From Phaeosaccion multiseriatum (Eukaryota > Ochrophyta, other classes), in assembly GCA_965112735.1 (NCBI GenBank), contig OZ218954.1, forward strand, positions 3,968,001 through 4,032,000: a stretch of 64,000 nt of DNA. The letters run 5' to 3'. The notes beneath the pieces were generated by a model that was not told the DNA's origin, made no database searches, and saw nothing but the letters and a program-made list of their open reading frames with translations. The translations under genes were made by a program, and so were the position numbers. Positions 18,913-31,588 of the stretch are shown piece by piece. How positions within the stretch are numbered: position 1 is the stretch's first letter; every line of letters begins with the position of its first letter.

Positions 18913-21900
18913 TTAGGAGTGACAGGGGGGTTGGAAGGCTGAGCCGCAGTATCTACACAGCAGCGTCGAGCCATCCTCCTGCGGCAGACACCACCGCCCC
19001 CCATTGGCACAGGCCTCATCTACTTCGCACTGCTGGGGTGGGCTTCCCTTACCGCAACTCATGCGACCGTCGCACAGACTGCTCGAGCCTTCTGACGACT
19101 GCTGCGTCTGCACGGAGTTATTCGAGGAGGAAGAAGAAGAAGCGCAAGTGCGGAAGGGACCGAACGAGCAGTAGCGACACGTGGTGTCGTGAATACAGCC
19201 GAGTCCCCCCTGTGCGCAGGGGGCGTGAGCCTCGCACGTCTGCCCGTTCTGTCCACATCCGCCAACGCCTACACAGGGCGAGAAGACGGTTGGACGTGAA
19301 GGCGGTGTCACTACTTCGTTGTCCGCAGGAGTAACGCAGTCCGGAAGGATGGGATGGTCTCCGCAGTATCGACACAACGTCTCGTGGATACAACCCAAAC
19401 CACCCTGGGCACAGGCGGGGAAGACCTCACAGGTGTAGCCGCGCCCACATGAGCCCACGTCCTCGCAGTCGCCGAGAGAGACGTTTGGAGGCACGTCCGG
19501 AGGTGCAGGTTGTACCGAAGGCTGCAGAGTTGGTGGCGATGTTACTCGAGGAAGAGGCAGAGGGGAAGGCTGGGGTGTTGGTGGAGCGGTCGGTGCTGCC
19601 ACAGGTCGAGGGGTCCACTGGGGGGTGTTGTCGGGCTCCGTGGGACAGTCGCCGCCTCCCCCGTCGCAGGGAAGGTTGTAGAAGACGTGCGGGGAGGCGC
19701 TGTGGTTGATGATGTACAGCTCTCCCGAGTTGTCCTCTGCAAAGGCCGACATCTGTGGGTGCGTGAGTGCGTGCGTGCGTGAGTGCGTGCGTGCGTGAGT
19801 GAGTGCGTGCGTGAGCTTCATTCATGTGCGCACGCACACATTCACACGAATAACACATGCGTGCGAGTCAAAGAAAAGGCCCACACAAACTCTCCCTCCC
19901 TCCCTCCCTCCTTCCCATATGCCTCTACTCTCCCTCACCCTGGCCTCGTCGAAGGTCCACGTCTCGACAAGTGCGCCGGAGGTGCTTCCGATCTGCGCGA
20001 TGCCTCTCTGAATGTAGTCCCCGAAAAAGTAGTCGCCCTGGAAGTTGGGGTACTTGAACCCGCGATACACGTAGCTAAGGGTGGGGAGGGCGAGAGAGAG
20101 CGCAGAGGAGAGAGAAAGGGGAGAGGAAAGAGCGGAGAGCGGAGGACTTGTATCAGTCAATGATTTGGGCGCCACTCGAGAGTGCGACGCTCATAGAGAG
20201 GGCCATGCATGCCAGCTGTGAATCGGCTCCCCCTTGAGCACAGCCTGCCTCCTCCACTTCCTCCACCTCCCCCCTCCATCCTGCCTTTCTCCAATGCCTC
20301 ACCCGCCCGTGACGCTGAAGCCCGAGAACCCTCCGTCGCAGGTAACCATTGAGGTACCGGGGTGGCAGTACTCGAAGAGAGGGTTCACCACCCCAGAGCA
20401 GCTCCCTCCCGTGCACGAGCCCTGTGAGGGTAGGTGGGTGTGTAGGTAGGCATGTTGGTGATCCCGTCGTCACAGACAGGCAGAACGATGGGCAAGCCGG
20501 GGGTGCGCTTTTCCTTTTCCGTAAGTCACAACAAGGGCACGGTGGGGTAGAGGGCACACACACTCATACTCATACTCATACTCACACACACACACCCTCT
20601 CACACTGAGTCACTGAGTCACAGAGTCACTTTTGCACTGACCTCATATGTGTTCCACCCGTGATTGTCTCCCCGCCGGATTTCCACGATCTCCTCCACTC
20701 GGTTCTGTGCATCCACGGGGCGGGGCGTCGCACGCGTGGGGGGGGGGGGGGGACACAAACACAGACACAGAGAGAGAGAGAGAGAGAGACAAGAGAGATG
20801 ATGATGATGAGCAGTGCAATGAAGAAGAAAATGAAGAAAATATCACAGAGCAGAGAACACGTCGCATAGTACAGCGGCATCTTCCATACCCCCGTTTAGC
20901 TGTCGCTCACCTGCCCCACGTCCCCGCAGAAGAGCCTTCCATCCTCCCTATCGAAGCTGCACCTCCAAGGGTTGCGCAGGCCCCGAGCGTGCACCACAAG
21001 GGAAGCAGCGGCAGAGGAGCCGGGCAGCGATGACACTGTCGCAGTCAGCATCTTGCCCAGGAAGGAATCGGCGTTCTGAGCATAACCCTGTGTGTGTTAG
21101 AGGGAGGGAGGGAGGGAGGGGCGGGAGGGAGGGGAGGGAGGGAAGGGAAGGGAAGGGAAGGGAGGGAGTGAGAGAGGGAGGGAGAGGGAGAGAGAGAACG
21201 AAGGAGGGGGGCATGGGTGGGGGGAGGAGAGGAGGGAGGTCAGCGTGAGAACAAAGCTCTGGGCTCTGTCTGCCTGCTTGTCTTCCCATACGCCTGCCTG
21301 CCCATATGCCTGCCCATGCGCCTGCCCTACCTGCGGGTCGTTGGCTCCTCCTCCGTCCCCGGAGCTCACGAATAGCGTGTAGAAGCCTCCCACTTGCGCG
21401 TCTAATTGCATGGGTCAAGGGAAAGAGTGCATGGGTCAAGGGAAGGGGCCGGTTGAGTGCGTATGCTCGCCACTTGAGCCTTGCACCTCGAGCTTTAAAG
21501 AGAATTTAGAAACTACTGCTACTACGTACTTCTACGTACCTATGGGGCTAAATCCAATCCAACCACCGTTGTGGTTAGCCGCTGGATTGGGGAGAGTGGC
21601 CACTCGCTCTCCAGAGGCGAACGACACCCTACATGCACCCGTTGGTTATTCAGTGGTTGGATGGATGAAGCGGGTAGGACAGAGGAGAGGAGAAGGAGAA
21701 GACAGGTTGGTGGGAGGTAAGCAAGAGGACATGCGCGTTGATGGTCAGGAGGGTGCCTTTGGCTGCAAAGGATGTGAAGCAGCCACAACAAAAAAAAAAA
21801 ACAAAAAAAAACGCACGCACGTACGCACGCACGCACGTACTCACGTGCTGCCGGAGTAGAAGAAGCGCTCCACGACGTTTCCTTCTTGTGCTGTGAAGTA

Positions 21901-23673
21901 CAGAAAGAAGCAGCCTGACACTTCGAAATCCGGTGCGAAGGCGAGACCCAGCAGCCCTCGCTCGTCTCCGGGAGCGCTGCCTGTTTGTTAGGGAGAGTGG
22001 GCGGAGAGACACCCAACAAGAAGGAGTCGGTTGGAGACACATACGTGCGTGTGTGCGTGCGTGCCTGGTGAGTAGAGTAGAGTAGAGCAGAGCAGAAAAG
22101 AACAGAGGCACATTTACCCCCTTACCTCCTTGCACGGCTCCGCTGTCGGCCATGATTTCCGTAACGGCATTTACGGAGGCAGTGTTGTCCACAGACACGA
22201 TGCTGCCTGTCTGCACCAACACCCACCACTGGTTGCTCCCGGGGGGCATGTAGGCGCCTGTGATGGGCCCAGGGATGCCTCCCTCAAGGCCGGGGTAGGT
22301 GGGGGTGAGGCCAGAGGAGGAGGAGGGGACGCCGAAGCTCTTGTCCGCCGCCGTGAGGGGAAAGCTCTGCGGGTAGTCGGGCTCTTGCGTGTACAGAGAG
22401 AGGAAGGACTGCCCCCCTGGAGTATGAAGGAGCAGCGAGGATGCAGGAAGGGAGGGGAGAGAGGGAGGGAGGGAAGGAGGGAGTCAGTCGAAGCGACATG
22501 CCTAGCCCGCTGTCTGCTCTCCGCTGTGTGAGTATTCTACCCTGCCCTGCCCTGCCCATATGCACAGCAGCAGCAGCAACCACAGCAGCTGGTGGTACGC
22601 TGGTCCGCCCCCCTCTATCTTTGCAATACGCTTACTCCACTCCACTCCACTCCACTCTCCCCTCCCCTCCCGCTGCTCCCTTCTATCCGTGGCCGTGGCG
22701 CTTTGGTTTGATATGCCCCGACTAAAGGCCCTGATGGTAGTAGGCCCAAACCAAGCAGACTCGCCTGTGAGTGACGCCGGGCAGCCTGACAAGTAAGCCG
22801 CTCCGAAGCTTTGCTTGACATTGGCCCCCTCGGTAGTGAGGGAGGCGTAGCTCACGGAGTCAGGGGCTGTCTGGTAGATGTGGCTGCTCCAAGGGTCACA
22901 AGGGATACAAAGGAACTCTCGGTACAGCTCTGGGGTGAGGAGAGAGGGGGGGGGACGGAGGGAGAGGGGGGGGTGGGGAAAGGGAGGGTGGGAGAGAGGG
23001 AGAGAGGGAGAGAGGGTGGGGGGGCACATGGATCAGTGGTCAGTTGGGCCGAGCAGAGAGCCACGGCCATGGGAAGGGAGGACATGGGTTGGCTGGGGGG
23101 GGCGGGGATTCAGTCAAGCCGTAGAAGACAAGATAGAAACACACCACGCAGGGCAACACAATATAGAAGCGTCGCACTGGACAGAGTTGAGACATCAGAG
23201 GGTAGGGAAGCTGCCTGCCTGCCTGCCTGCCTTGTGCCCGGTGGGCCACTTCGGCAAAGAAGTATATACATTGGCCGAACCCAGGCCTGCCACATTCCCT
23301 GCCAACGTTTACCCTCCACCCACCAGCAGCAGTAGAGCAGCAGCGACAGCATCACCCCCTCTCCCCCTTCCTCTCTCTCTCTTTGACCTCCATCCCGCCA
23401 CTACCCACCTTGGCACTCGATGTCAAGGCTCAGGACTTCCACCTGTTCCTCGAATGTGTTCCGGAGGGCGTTGTCCTCCGAAAACGAGCAGCAAGTGCCC
23501 TCTGCATTGTCGTATTGAGAGCAGAATCTGCCGCCGCTGCCCGAAGTGGGGGGCAAGAAGCTTGCCTGTGTCCGGGGGGAGCACTGTGGGTGGGCCTCCG
23601 TGGTGTGGGTGATGATCACGAGGAGGAGGGGCAGGAGAAGATGCTGGAGCTGGGGGAGAGGTGGGGCACACAT
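18913..23673 (-). CDS. Secreted HHIP-like glucose/sorbosone dehydrogenase-fold protein with Cys-rich repeats
   Basis: Eleven exons: 23673-23409, 22929-22765, 22416-22126, 21980-21845, 21628-21540, 21401-21331, 21087-20911, 20704-20642, 20421-20303, 20074-19939, 19752-18913; 783 residues. It has a signal peptide (LLLPLLLVIITHT), then a folate-receptor-like Cys domain (FCSQYDNAEGTCCSFSEDNAL ... CIPCDPWSSHIY), as in hedgehog-interacting proteins. The beta-propeller of soluble aldose sugar dehydrogenases follows: GDERGLLGLAFAPDF, NHNGGWIGFSP, SSGDGGGANDPQ, GLRNPWRCSFD, GDVGQ, NHGWNTYE, YRGFKYPNFQGDYFFGDY. The last exon carries three Cys-rich modules (GGLGC....CRYCG) with Pro/Thr linkers. Predicted secreted PQQ-type sugar dehydrogenase or a binding relative. 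Intron 2 uses a GC donor. Confidence 0.88.
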
Positions 23674-24683
23674 GACCGAGCTACTACTCCCACTTGTAAC
23701 TAGTCGCAAGCTGTGATAATCCTATTTGGCTCTGCTGCTCCCCAGTTTCTGCTCCTGTTGCCCGTGGCTGGCTCTGAACCGTTGCTGTTTTCTGTTGCCT
23801 CGGGTAGATCTTCCAGACCAGAAAGATGGGTATAGTGGTGCAGCATGCACCGCCTCCCTAAGCACTGACCAGCAGGCCGACTCACAGCCACGGGGCAGCC
23901 CTCGCACGCCTGGCGTTTGCTGTACCTCTGCTTGCTGCTCCTGCAGCTGACAGGTCAATCAAGGGTTGCTAGTTTGATTTGGAAGCTTTCTTTCTCTATC
24001 CGGCTCACTCTGCCCTCTTTCCCATCCCTCTCTATCCCTCGCGTGCTCTGCTGTGAAGTGCGTGGCTGTCCTCAACCCGCTGATCCTACTCCGCGACGGT
24101 CCTTACCGTCCGTTATACGCGAAGGTTCGCAAGCCACATACGACGGCGGGGAAAGGAAAGTGATCGGTCGTTGACTTACTATATATTCCGGCGTAACCGA
24201 CGCTCCGCGAGGGGTATTGTGTTGTTGCTGACCTCTCGTGGCTCCCCTCCTCTCCGCTCTCATCATTCCATTGTTCTAAAGAGTGCTGATGGCGTGGTGC
24301 ATTTCTATCATTGATTTCTACACATCGAGTATTTCTATACCAAGGCCCCCTCTTGCGCAGCCACCGGGGTTTCAATTTTTGACCGTAGTGCGGCTCTACC
24401 CTCAGGAGCCGGGGGTAAAGTGGGGTTATCGGCAGCGAGGGAGGCACCTCTGTGGTATTGCGTACGTGTCCTCGTGGCCAACAACAGTTGAGGCCCAGGC
24501 TCCATCCAATTTTTTACCTGCTCATTAGCCCTCTCCAGCAGGTCGATCGATCAATCGGCCAATCAGCCCCCCTGCTCACCACGCTTCTCTCCTTGCGCCT
24601 CCGCCCTGTCCTCCTCCTCCTCCTCCTCCTCCTCCCGGCCGTCCCCGCCGCTTCTCCGCCCCGTCCGCTGCCCCGTCCTTCTC
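23674..24683. other. Intergenic spacer
   Basis: About 1 kb between the dehydrogenase start and the FOP gene stop, both minus strand; expected to hold the dehydrogenase promoter and the FOP 3' UTR. It is lower in simple repeats than most spacers. I see no coding or RNA gene. Confidence 0.5.
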
Positions 24684-27142
24684 CTAACCCTCCCCCTCCC
24701 CTCCTCCTTCTCTCCGCCCCGTCTCCACCACCTCCTGTATCACCAACTGCTGCACTTCCTCCACTCTGTCGAAGTCTCTATCATCATCAAGGTCCAATCC
24801 CCCACCTCCTCCTCCTCCTCCTCCTCCTGCCCCACCCCTGCTGCTGCTACTGGTACCAATCTCAATAGCTTCAGGGCTATAGAACGCCATGCGTGGGTGC
24901 TTGCCGTCTCCTTCTGACGGCACCTCCTCCCACCCAACCTCCCTGTATGGAAGAGTAAGGGTGCGTGGGGGGGGGGGGGCAGAGGGAGAGACAGAGACAG
25001 AGACAGAGAGAGACAGAGAGACAGGGGGTGAGAGTGAGACGGACGCAGAGGAGGGGGGGAGGGGGGCAAAGAGAGCATCTATATACCCAGACACAGACAC
25101 AGGGGGAGAGATGGATTCACACACAGAGAGCGAAAGAGACGGATACAGAGTGTCAGGACAGGGGCCAAGACACCCCCTCCCCCGTCCTCCCCCTGCCCTT
25201 TCTCACCCTGGCTGCTGCTGCTGCCTGTCCAGGAGTAAGGAGGGGTCCTGTGCTTCCATCCCACGCATCTCCGCTTCGATGGCCCGAAGCTCCTCCCGCT
25301 GCTTCTGCTCCTCCACCTCCTCCTCCTCCTCCTCCTGCTGCTGCTGCTGCTGCTGCTGGCTGTACTGTCGCTGCTCCTGGCTGTAGCCCAAGGAGGTCGA
25401 CTCCTCTGCCTCCTCCTCCTCCTCCTCGTCCTGCCCCCGTTGCTCCTTCCCCCGCTCCTCCTCCTGCTGCTCCGCCGCCCCCACCTCCATCGCTTGACAC
25501 ATGAGCTGCGGAACATTGTGGCGAAGGGAGGAAGGAGGAGCAGTACACATGAAGGGATGTTACCATCGCATTGGCAGTGAGGCAGTGAGGCAGTGAGGCA
25601 GTGAGACTGTGAGACATGGGTCCTACTCTCGAGGCGGGTGAGTCGCCTTCAAAGAGCAGCAGCGCCCCCTGTATCTCTCCTCCAGTTACAGTTTCGTAGC
25701 CCTGTCCCAGACTTGTACTGCCTTCACTGCACTGACTGCCAGACTTCCTGACTGACTTGACTGACCGAAACCCTGCCTTGTTGCCTACCGAGCTGACAGG
25801 CACCAGGTGCTGACTAAGCCGCCCCTGCCTTCCTCGACAGGTTAACTGACTGACTGACACCAGTTTCTGACTGACTGACTGACTGACTGACTGACTGACT
25901 AACCTGTTGGAGTAGAGGCTCGGCGAGAAGCTTCTTCTCGTCATCCTCTACGGCCTCCTCTCCGGCGTTCATGATGTGCCCCATCAGCGCCACACGTGAG
26001 GGGGTGCTCTCCGCCTGATGATGACGGCCATCAGAGAGAGGGAGAGGGAAAGAGAGACAAGAGAGAGAGGGGGGGAGAGAAGGAGACGAGCGAGAGTGTG
26101 AGAGCGCCCGTTACCCCCCCCTCCTCCTCCTCGCCCCCTCTCCTCCTCTCCTATGTCCCATGTAATCGCAAACTGCAACTGCAAGTTTGAGATTGAGCGT
26201 GACTCACCCAGTTGGCCTCTGCAGCGAGCACGCTGAGGGTCTGTTTCATTCCGTAGTGCTCCAGGAACTCACACACGAGCTGCAGCCCTAACCGGCCTCG
26301 AACAGTGCTGCTCGTTGATGATGTACGGGGGGCAGCGAGGGGGTGGGGGGGCGGGGGTGAGACAAAGGACGGCAAGCTTAGAGAGAGAGAGAGTGAGTGT
26401 GTCACTCTGTCGTGATGCGGCGAGAGAGCAACAGGAGAACAACAGGAGAGGGAGAGACAGAGCATGCGTTAACACTTTTAAGCAACCCCTCCCCCACCCC
26501 TTACCTGCGCCAACACGCACGCACCCACCCACCGCCACACACACTCACACCCACACCCACACCCACACCCACACCCACACACACACGCACACACACCCGA
26601 CCTACCTGGTGAGGGCCTGCTTTTTCTTGTTCCTGTTTGCATACGCGTTGGTGCCTTCGTATTCGTCAATACATGAGAACACGGCTGCTCGAAGCGTAGC
26701 TCGGACCTGCCGTCAAGCAGAGTCAGTCGGTCAGTCAGTCAGTCAGTCAATCAGTCAATCAGTCAGTCAGCCAGTGGCATTGACCGGAAGACTCGAGTAC
26801 GAGCGACTATACGGGCAGAAGAGTCAGGCCTAGGCAATGCCCGCAGATGCGCGCAGCAGTGGGGAGTACAAAAGACGCGTCCCATTTAACATAATAAAGC
26901 CCCCCTCACCTCTCTCCCCGACGCAGTCACCCACACACACACAGACAGGTAGACAGGCCGGCAGGCAGGCAGACAGAGAAACATGGTAGGAATCCACTCA
27001 GTGCACTCACGGACCAACGCAATCCACTCACCTCTGCCAGCACGCCTCCGGCCTCGAGCGCGTCAGTGACGGCGTCCTTGAGACTCAAGTCCTCCTCCTG
27101 CAGGGCCCGCATCTCCTCCTCCTCCTGGTCAGAGTACTCCAT
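24684..27142 (-). CDS. FOP/CEP43 (FGFR1OP) homologue, centriolar LisH-domain protein
   Basis: Six exons: 27142-27032, 26706-26606, 26307-26208, 26014-25904, 25505-25207, 24942-24684; 326 residues. The first three exons give LKDAVTDALEAGGVLAEV, then RATLRAAVFSCIDEYEG and RGRLGLQLVCEFLEHYGM, KQTLSVLAAEANW. This matches the N-terminal dimerisation/LisH (TOF) domain of human FOP, where a T-LE-GVL helix is followed by K-ELRAAVF and by GRL-LVAEFL. Such proteins sit at centrioles and basal bodies and recruit microtubule-anchoring partners. The rest is Gln/Glu-rich low complexity, then a conserved-looking segment before the stop. The recurrent word GTATCACCAAC (24737) lies in the last exon and reads QQLVIQ. 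A homologue implies the organism builds centrioles. Confidence 0.82.
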
Positions 27143-27943
27143 CGAGCTCCCGTTCTTTTATCTATTGCCTGTCCCGCAGGTACTTCCCCCTTGCGCCTTG
27201 ACCCACCCGCCTTCTCCCAAACCCTGTGCTCTCCCTCCACTCCCCGGCTCTGATCCTCCTGCCCCTCTCTCTATCTTTAGGGCGAGTAGGAGGCGCTGGG
27301 TGTCTCCATGCTTCTCCGCCCTCGCACCGTGGGGCTTTTCTGTACCCAGATAGGCCTTTGCTCTGTGATTGACGGTCGTTGGGGAGGGAAAGGGGAAGGA
27401 GGGGACGCGAGCAGGGACACAGATAGAACGAGAAGGGACAGAGTGGCAATAGGGTGGTTCAGCAGATGCTGCCATCCTCGTATACGTGGAGCCTGCCCAC
27501 TTGCACAACTCTTTGGAAGGTATCGTCTCGCATTGAGCAACCGTCGAGTAGAAAATGCTCACCCTTCTTTCCGCCCCTGATGGGAAGATCCTGCCTTGGC
27601 CGTCGGCAAAGAGCTCACAAAAGGAAGCAAGAGATAGTTGGGGTGATCTTTTTCTATGGGAGGGAAGGTTCTCTTTTTTCTCTATTTCAATGGCACGATA
27701 GATCGACAGAGGGCTTGCCAAGCCGGCCCATAATCCTCCAACTGTGTGAGTGCGGGCGTGGGCAATACTCTCCCCGCACTCGATCCTCATCCCACAAATC
27801 CAAAGCGCTATATACGGATCTACTCGGAGGAGGGCGAGTGAGGGAGGAGCGGTAGGGCAGGGGCAGGCATCGAAGAAGGAGGGATAGCCAAAGCCTCCAG
27901 AAAGCCAGTTTCTTTCTCTACAGACCGAGGGGGACAGTAGGCC
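27143..27943. promoter_or_regulatory. Divergent promoter region, FOP / SF3B6
   Basis: About 800 bases between two gene starts facing away from each other. It must contain both promoters. No TATA box or known element is convincing; AC/GA-poor sequence and an absence of long simple repeats distinguish it from the introns around it. Confidence 0.5.
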
Positions 27944-28366
27944 ATGGCGAGGCTGCAGCGGCTTCCGCCAGAGGTCAACCGCGCCCTCTATGTGCGGAAC
28001 CTACCCTTCAAGATCACAGCGGAGGAGATGTACGACATCTTTGGCAAGTATGGGGCCATCAGGCAGGTGCGAGTTGGGGACAAGCAGGACACACGAGGGA
28101 CGGCCTTTGTGGTCTATGAAGACATTTACGACGCAAAGCAGGCGGTGGACCACCTCAGCGGCTTCAACGTGTGTGGGCGGTACCTTGTGGTGCTCTATTA
28201 CCAAGTGAGTAAGATGCAAAAGAGGGCGGACACCAAGACAAAGGAGAAGGAGTTGGCGGAGATTCGTGCCAAGTATAAGGCAGACAAGGAGGCGGACGAG
28301 GCGGAGAAGGCAGCAGCAGCAGCGGCGGCGGGGGGAGGAGGTGGAGACAGTGCCTCCGCGAGCTAG
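27944..28366 (+). CDS. SF3B6: Splicing factor 3B subunit 6 (SF3b14/p14)
   Basis: Intronless, 140 residues. It contains one RRM with RNP2 LYVRNLPF (residues about 15-22) and RNP1-like RGTAFVVYE, preceded by RLPPEVNRA and followed by [17 protein letters not shown], matching SF3B6/p14, the U2 snRNP subunit that contacts the branch-point adenosine and binds SF3B1. Length is slightly above the usual 125 because of a Lys/Glu and Ala/Gly-rich tail ([15 protein letters not shown]). This is the only clearly conserved intronless housekeeping gene here. It is divergent from the FOP gene. Confidence 0.95.
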   Translation: MARLQRLPPEVNRALYVRNLPFKITAEEMYDIFGKYGAIRQVRVGDKQDTRGTAFVVYEDIYDAKQAVDHLSGFNVCGRYLVVLYYQVSKMQKRADTKTKEKELAEIRAKYKADKEADEAEKAAAAAAAGGGGGDSASAS

Positions 28367-29669
28367 CACTAGGTTCCCAGACTCACGAGACTACCGGCAG
28401 GAGGGGGGTGGGTCGAAAACCCTAGTCCTGTCGGAAACGTGGAGTTTTTGTACATACTGTTGGTGAGGGGGCAGCACCGCACCAGCAGCGGCAAATGGGG
28501 CTGTGGGGAGAGGAAATGAATCGCTCTATGTCCTGACGCTGCGGGTGACTTCAGCGGCAGACTCACTATGAAGCAGAGAGCAGCAGCACGAAGATCTGTC
28601 GGTGGAGGCAGTGTTGGTCGTTGGGAGTGAATGAGGGCATGGGTAGGATTCTGGACGAGCATTTAAGAGGCACACATACACGGACACAAAGCCTCGCGCG
28701 TTAGTGCTCCGAGGGAAGAGGAAGCTCCCCTTGGCACTGCAGAGCGCGCCTTCTTTCTATGCAGGAGCCTCTCCCCCCCCCCTTCTTCCTCTCCATCTCC
28801 CTCTATGCCTCTCTTCCATCTCTCGATCTCTCTTCCCCTTTCTCTCTATCTCTCTCTCTCCCTTGATCTCTTTCTCGCTACTTACGCCTCCCACTGAGTC
28901 GACGAGCTACCATGAGTTGCCATCGCGGCCAGAGGGAGGGAGACGGAGCGGGTCCGACGAGGACGAGACCCGATGGGTGCATAGAGCTCCGAGGTCGACT
29001 TTAGAGCTAGTGCGCCGAGGTCCGCCTTGTGTATCCACGCGATCGAGCTCTGCATCCCGTCATACATTGCGAGAAAGGAGGGGGGGGGGAGGGGCATGTG
29101 CACGGCGCGCGAGTGGAGAGGGAGAGGGGAGAGGGAAGAAGAGGACATGCGAAGAGGAGGGAGGGAAGAGGACATGCGAAGAGGAGGGAGGGGAGAGGCT
29201 GCACAAGAGAGCGCGAGAAGGGCAAGGGAAGGAGAGGACCGCCGCCCACGCGCCCACTGACACGAGACTTTGGAAGCGGAGATCGACCAGTAGAACTTTA
29301 TATACAATGCAGTCGTCGTCATCATCATCATCATCGTCGTCATCGATTCTCGGTCTCGAATGCCCCAATGATGGATTTGGTCGAATGATAGAGGTGGAAT
29401 ACCCGTACTCCAATGAAAAGGCCCCAATCAATGATCGAATGATAAAGGATGGAATGCTTCAATGATAACGCCCCAATCAATCAATGATCGAAAGCTCTGA
29501 ATGCTCCTCCTTCACTGGAAGGAGGGCACCGGTGGTGGTGTGTGGTGATTTGTTCCTTCTCCCATCTCCCCCAACCTGGGCAACAGAGGCGCTGTCCCTC
29601 CCCACTTCCCTCCGTCTTCCTCCTCCTCCTCCCTTCCCCGCTCCTCCCTGTATCACCAACTTGTGCACT
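28367..29669. other. Convergent spacer between SF3B6 and FAD oxidoreductase genes
   Basis: Two 3' ends meet here. It contains a pyrimidine-rich stretch (28765-28890), two GA-rich copies of GAGGACATGCGAAGAGGAGG (about 29142-29190), a TCA repeat (29312-29342), and AATGATCGAATGATA-like repeats at 29360-29490. The long plus-strand frame through it has no conserved features and is probably chance. Confidence 0.45.
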
Positions 29670-31542
29670 TCACCACTGCTCCCCCACGGCCTCTTGCCCA
29701 CCCCTCTTCTTGCCCCTGCCCTTGACCTTCTTCATGAACCGCTGCGGTGTAAAGGGCCCAATGTCCACAGTGGAGGCCTTTCCGTCCACCAGCAACTCGC
29801 TCATCAGCAGGCCGGTCACAGGGCCCCACAGAATGCCCCAGCAGTTGTGCCCTAGAGAGAGAGAGAGAGGAAGGAAGGGGGAGAGAGAGACAGAGGGAGG
29901 GAGGGAGGGAGGGAGGGAGGGAGGGAGGGGGGGAGGGAGGGAGGGAGGGAGGGAGGGAGGGAGGGAGGGAGGGAAGGAGGGAGGGAGGGAGGGAGGGAGG
30001 GAGGGAGGGAGGGAGGGAGGGAGGGAGGGAGGGAGGGAGGGAGGGAGGGAGGGAGTGAATTTCAGAGGCTTGGAGGTGCGGGTTGCGTTGGAAGTAAGTC
30101 AAGTGGAAGAGAGGCAAGGGGTGAGTATCAGCCCATTGAGTTGTTCAGTTTCTTTCCCCAACGGGACTGCGCGACCCCTTTCGCATATCAGCCCGCTCTT
30201 CTGACCGATACGGTACTGGATGAAGGTCTAACTAAAGTGAAACTCAAACCTGCGCTCATGTAGGCCCCGTCCACCCCGGGGATGGCCCCCATGATCGGGA
30301 GGCCGTCGGGGGGGCATGGCCGCATGCATGACTGAGTGACGTCAGGCCCTCCGTCACCCTGTGACGTCATTCCGCTGAAGGAGCGGGAGGCTGCTGCCAC
30401 TCGCTTGGGGTCGGGCTGAGGGGAGGTGGAGGGGGCGGGGCGGCGGGGGGTAGAGAGAGGGAGGGAGGGAGGGAGGGGGGAGGGACGGAGGGAGGAGAGA
30501 GCGGAGTTGGAGAGGAGGAGGAGGAGGAGGAGGAGGAGGAGGAGGAGGAGGGGGAAAAGGGGGAGGAGGAGGAGACGAGGAGGAGGAGGAGGAGGAGGAG
30601 GAGGAGGAGGAGGGGGGAAAGGGGGAGGAGGAGGAGGAGGAGGAGGAGGAGGAGGAGGAGGAGGAGGAGGAGGAGGAGGAGGAGGAGGAGGAGGAGGAGG
30701 GAAGGAGGAGGAGGATGAGTTGGAGGAAGAGAAGGCTGTAAAGACGGGCTCTGAAGCCGCGCGTTTCAGGCCTAAAGGTGTTACGCAAAGTGGGAGCAGC
30801 AGCAGTTGGTGATACTACTATATGAGACCTGCTGCCTTGCCCCGGGGCCTGCCCTCGTCCCCTCCCTTCCTCCCTCCCTTCCTTCCTTCCTTCCTCCCTT
30901 CCTTCCTTCCTTCCTTCCTTCCTTCCTTCCTTCCTTCCTTCCTTCCTTCCTCCCTTCCTTCCTTCCTTCCTTCCTTCCGTCCTCCCTCCCTCCCTCCCTC
31001 CCTCCCTCCCTTCCCTCCCCTCGCCTCCGTCCCCTTCCTCTGCCCAACCTTGATCAGAGAGGGGTCTGCGCAGTCTCCCCCGTCTCTAAGGCGATCCCCA
31101 TTGACATAATCACTCCCTCCACATCCGCAAATGTACACTTCGCCATTCGGGCGGGGGTACACCTGGGAGTCAAGGCAGGAGGGATGGCAGTGGATGAGTA
31201 CGCGAGGGGATGGCAGTTGATGGGCAGGGGGGGAAGGGGCGGGTTGGCGAGGGTATTGAAGTACTTCCATGGAAAAACAACCAAGCAAGCAAGCAAGCCA
31301 GCCAGCCAGCAAGCAAGCAGCAGGCAAAGCAAGTAAGTAAGTAAGCGGGTAAGCAGAAGCAATTCCCCCTCCTCTCTCCTCTCCCTACTCACCTCCAAAT
31401 GGCAGCTGTTGGAGTCCTCCCCGCAGAAGAGCGCATAGGGCTCTGCGGCCACGTCCTGCCTGTCTTTGTACACCAGAGACGTGCTCTTGACGCCGTCCAT
31501 GGGGAAGGCTCCGGGCAGGTCGAACCTTACGTAATCATCATG

Positions 31543-31588
<46 letters not shown>

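Noticed and set aside
28704-29465. 253-residue open frame
   Set aside because: Low-complexity Arg/Glu/Ser sequence from GA-rich repeats in a convergent 3' spacer; no conservation seen.
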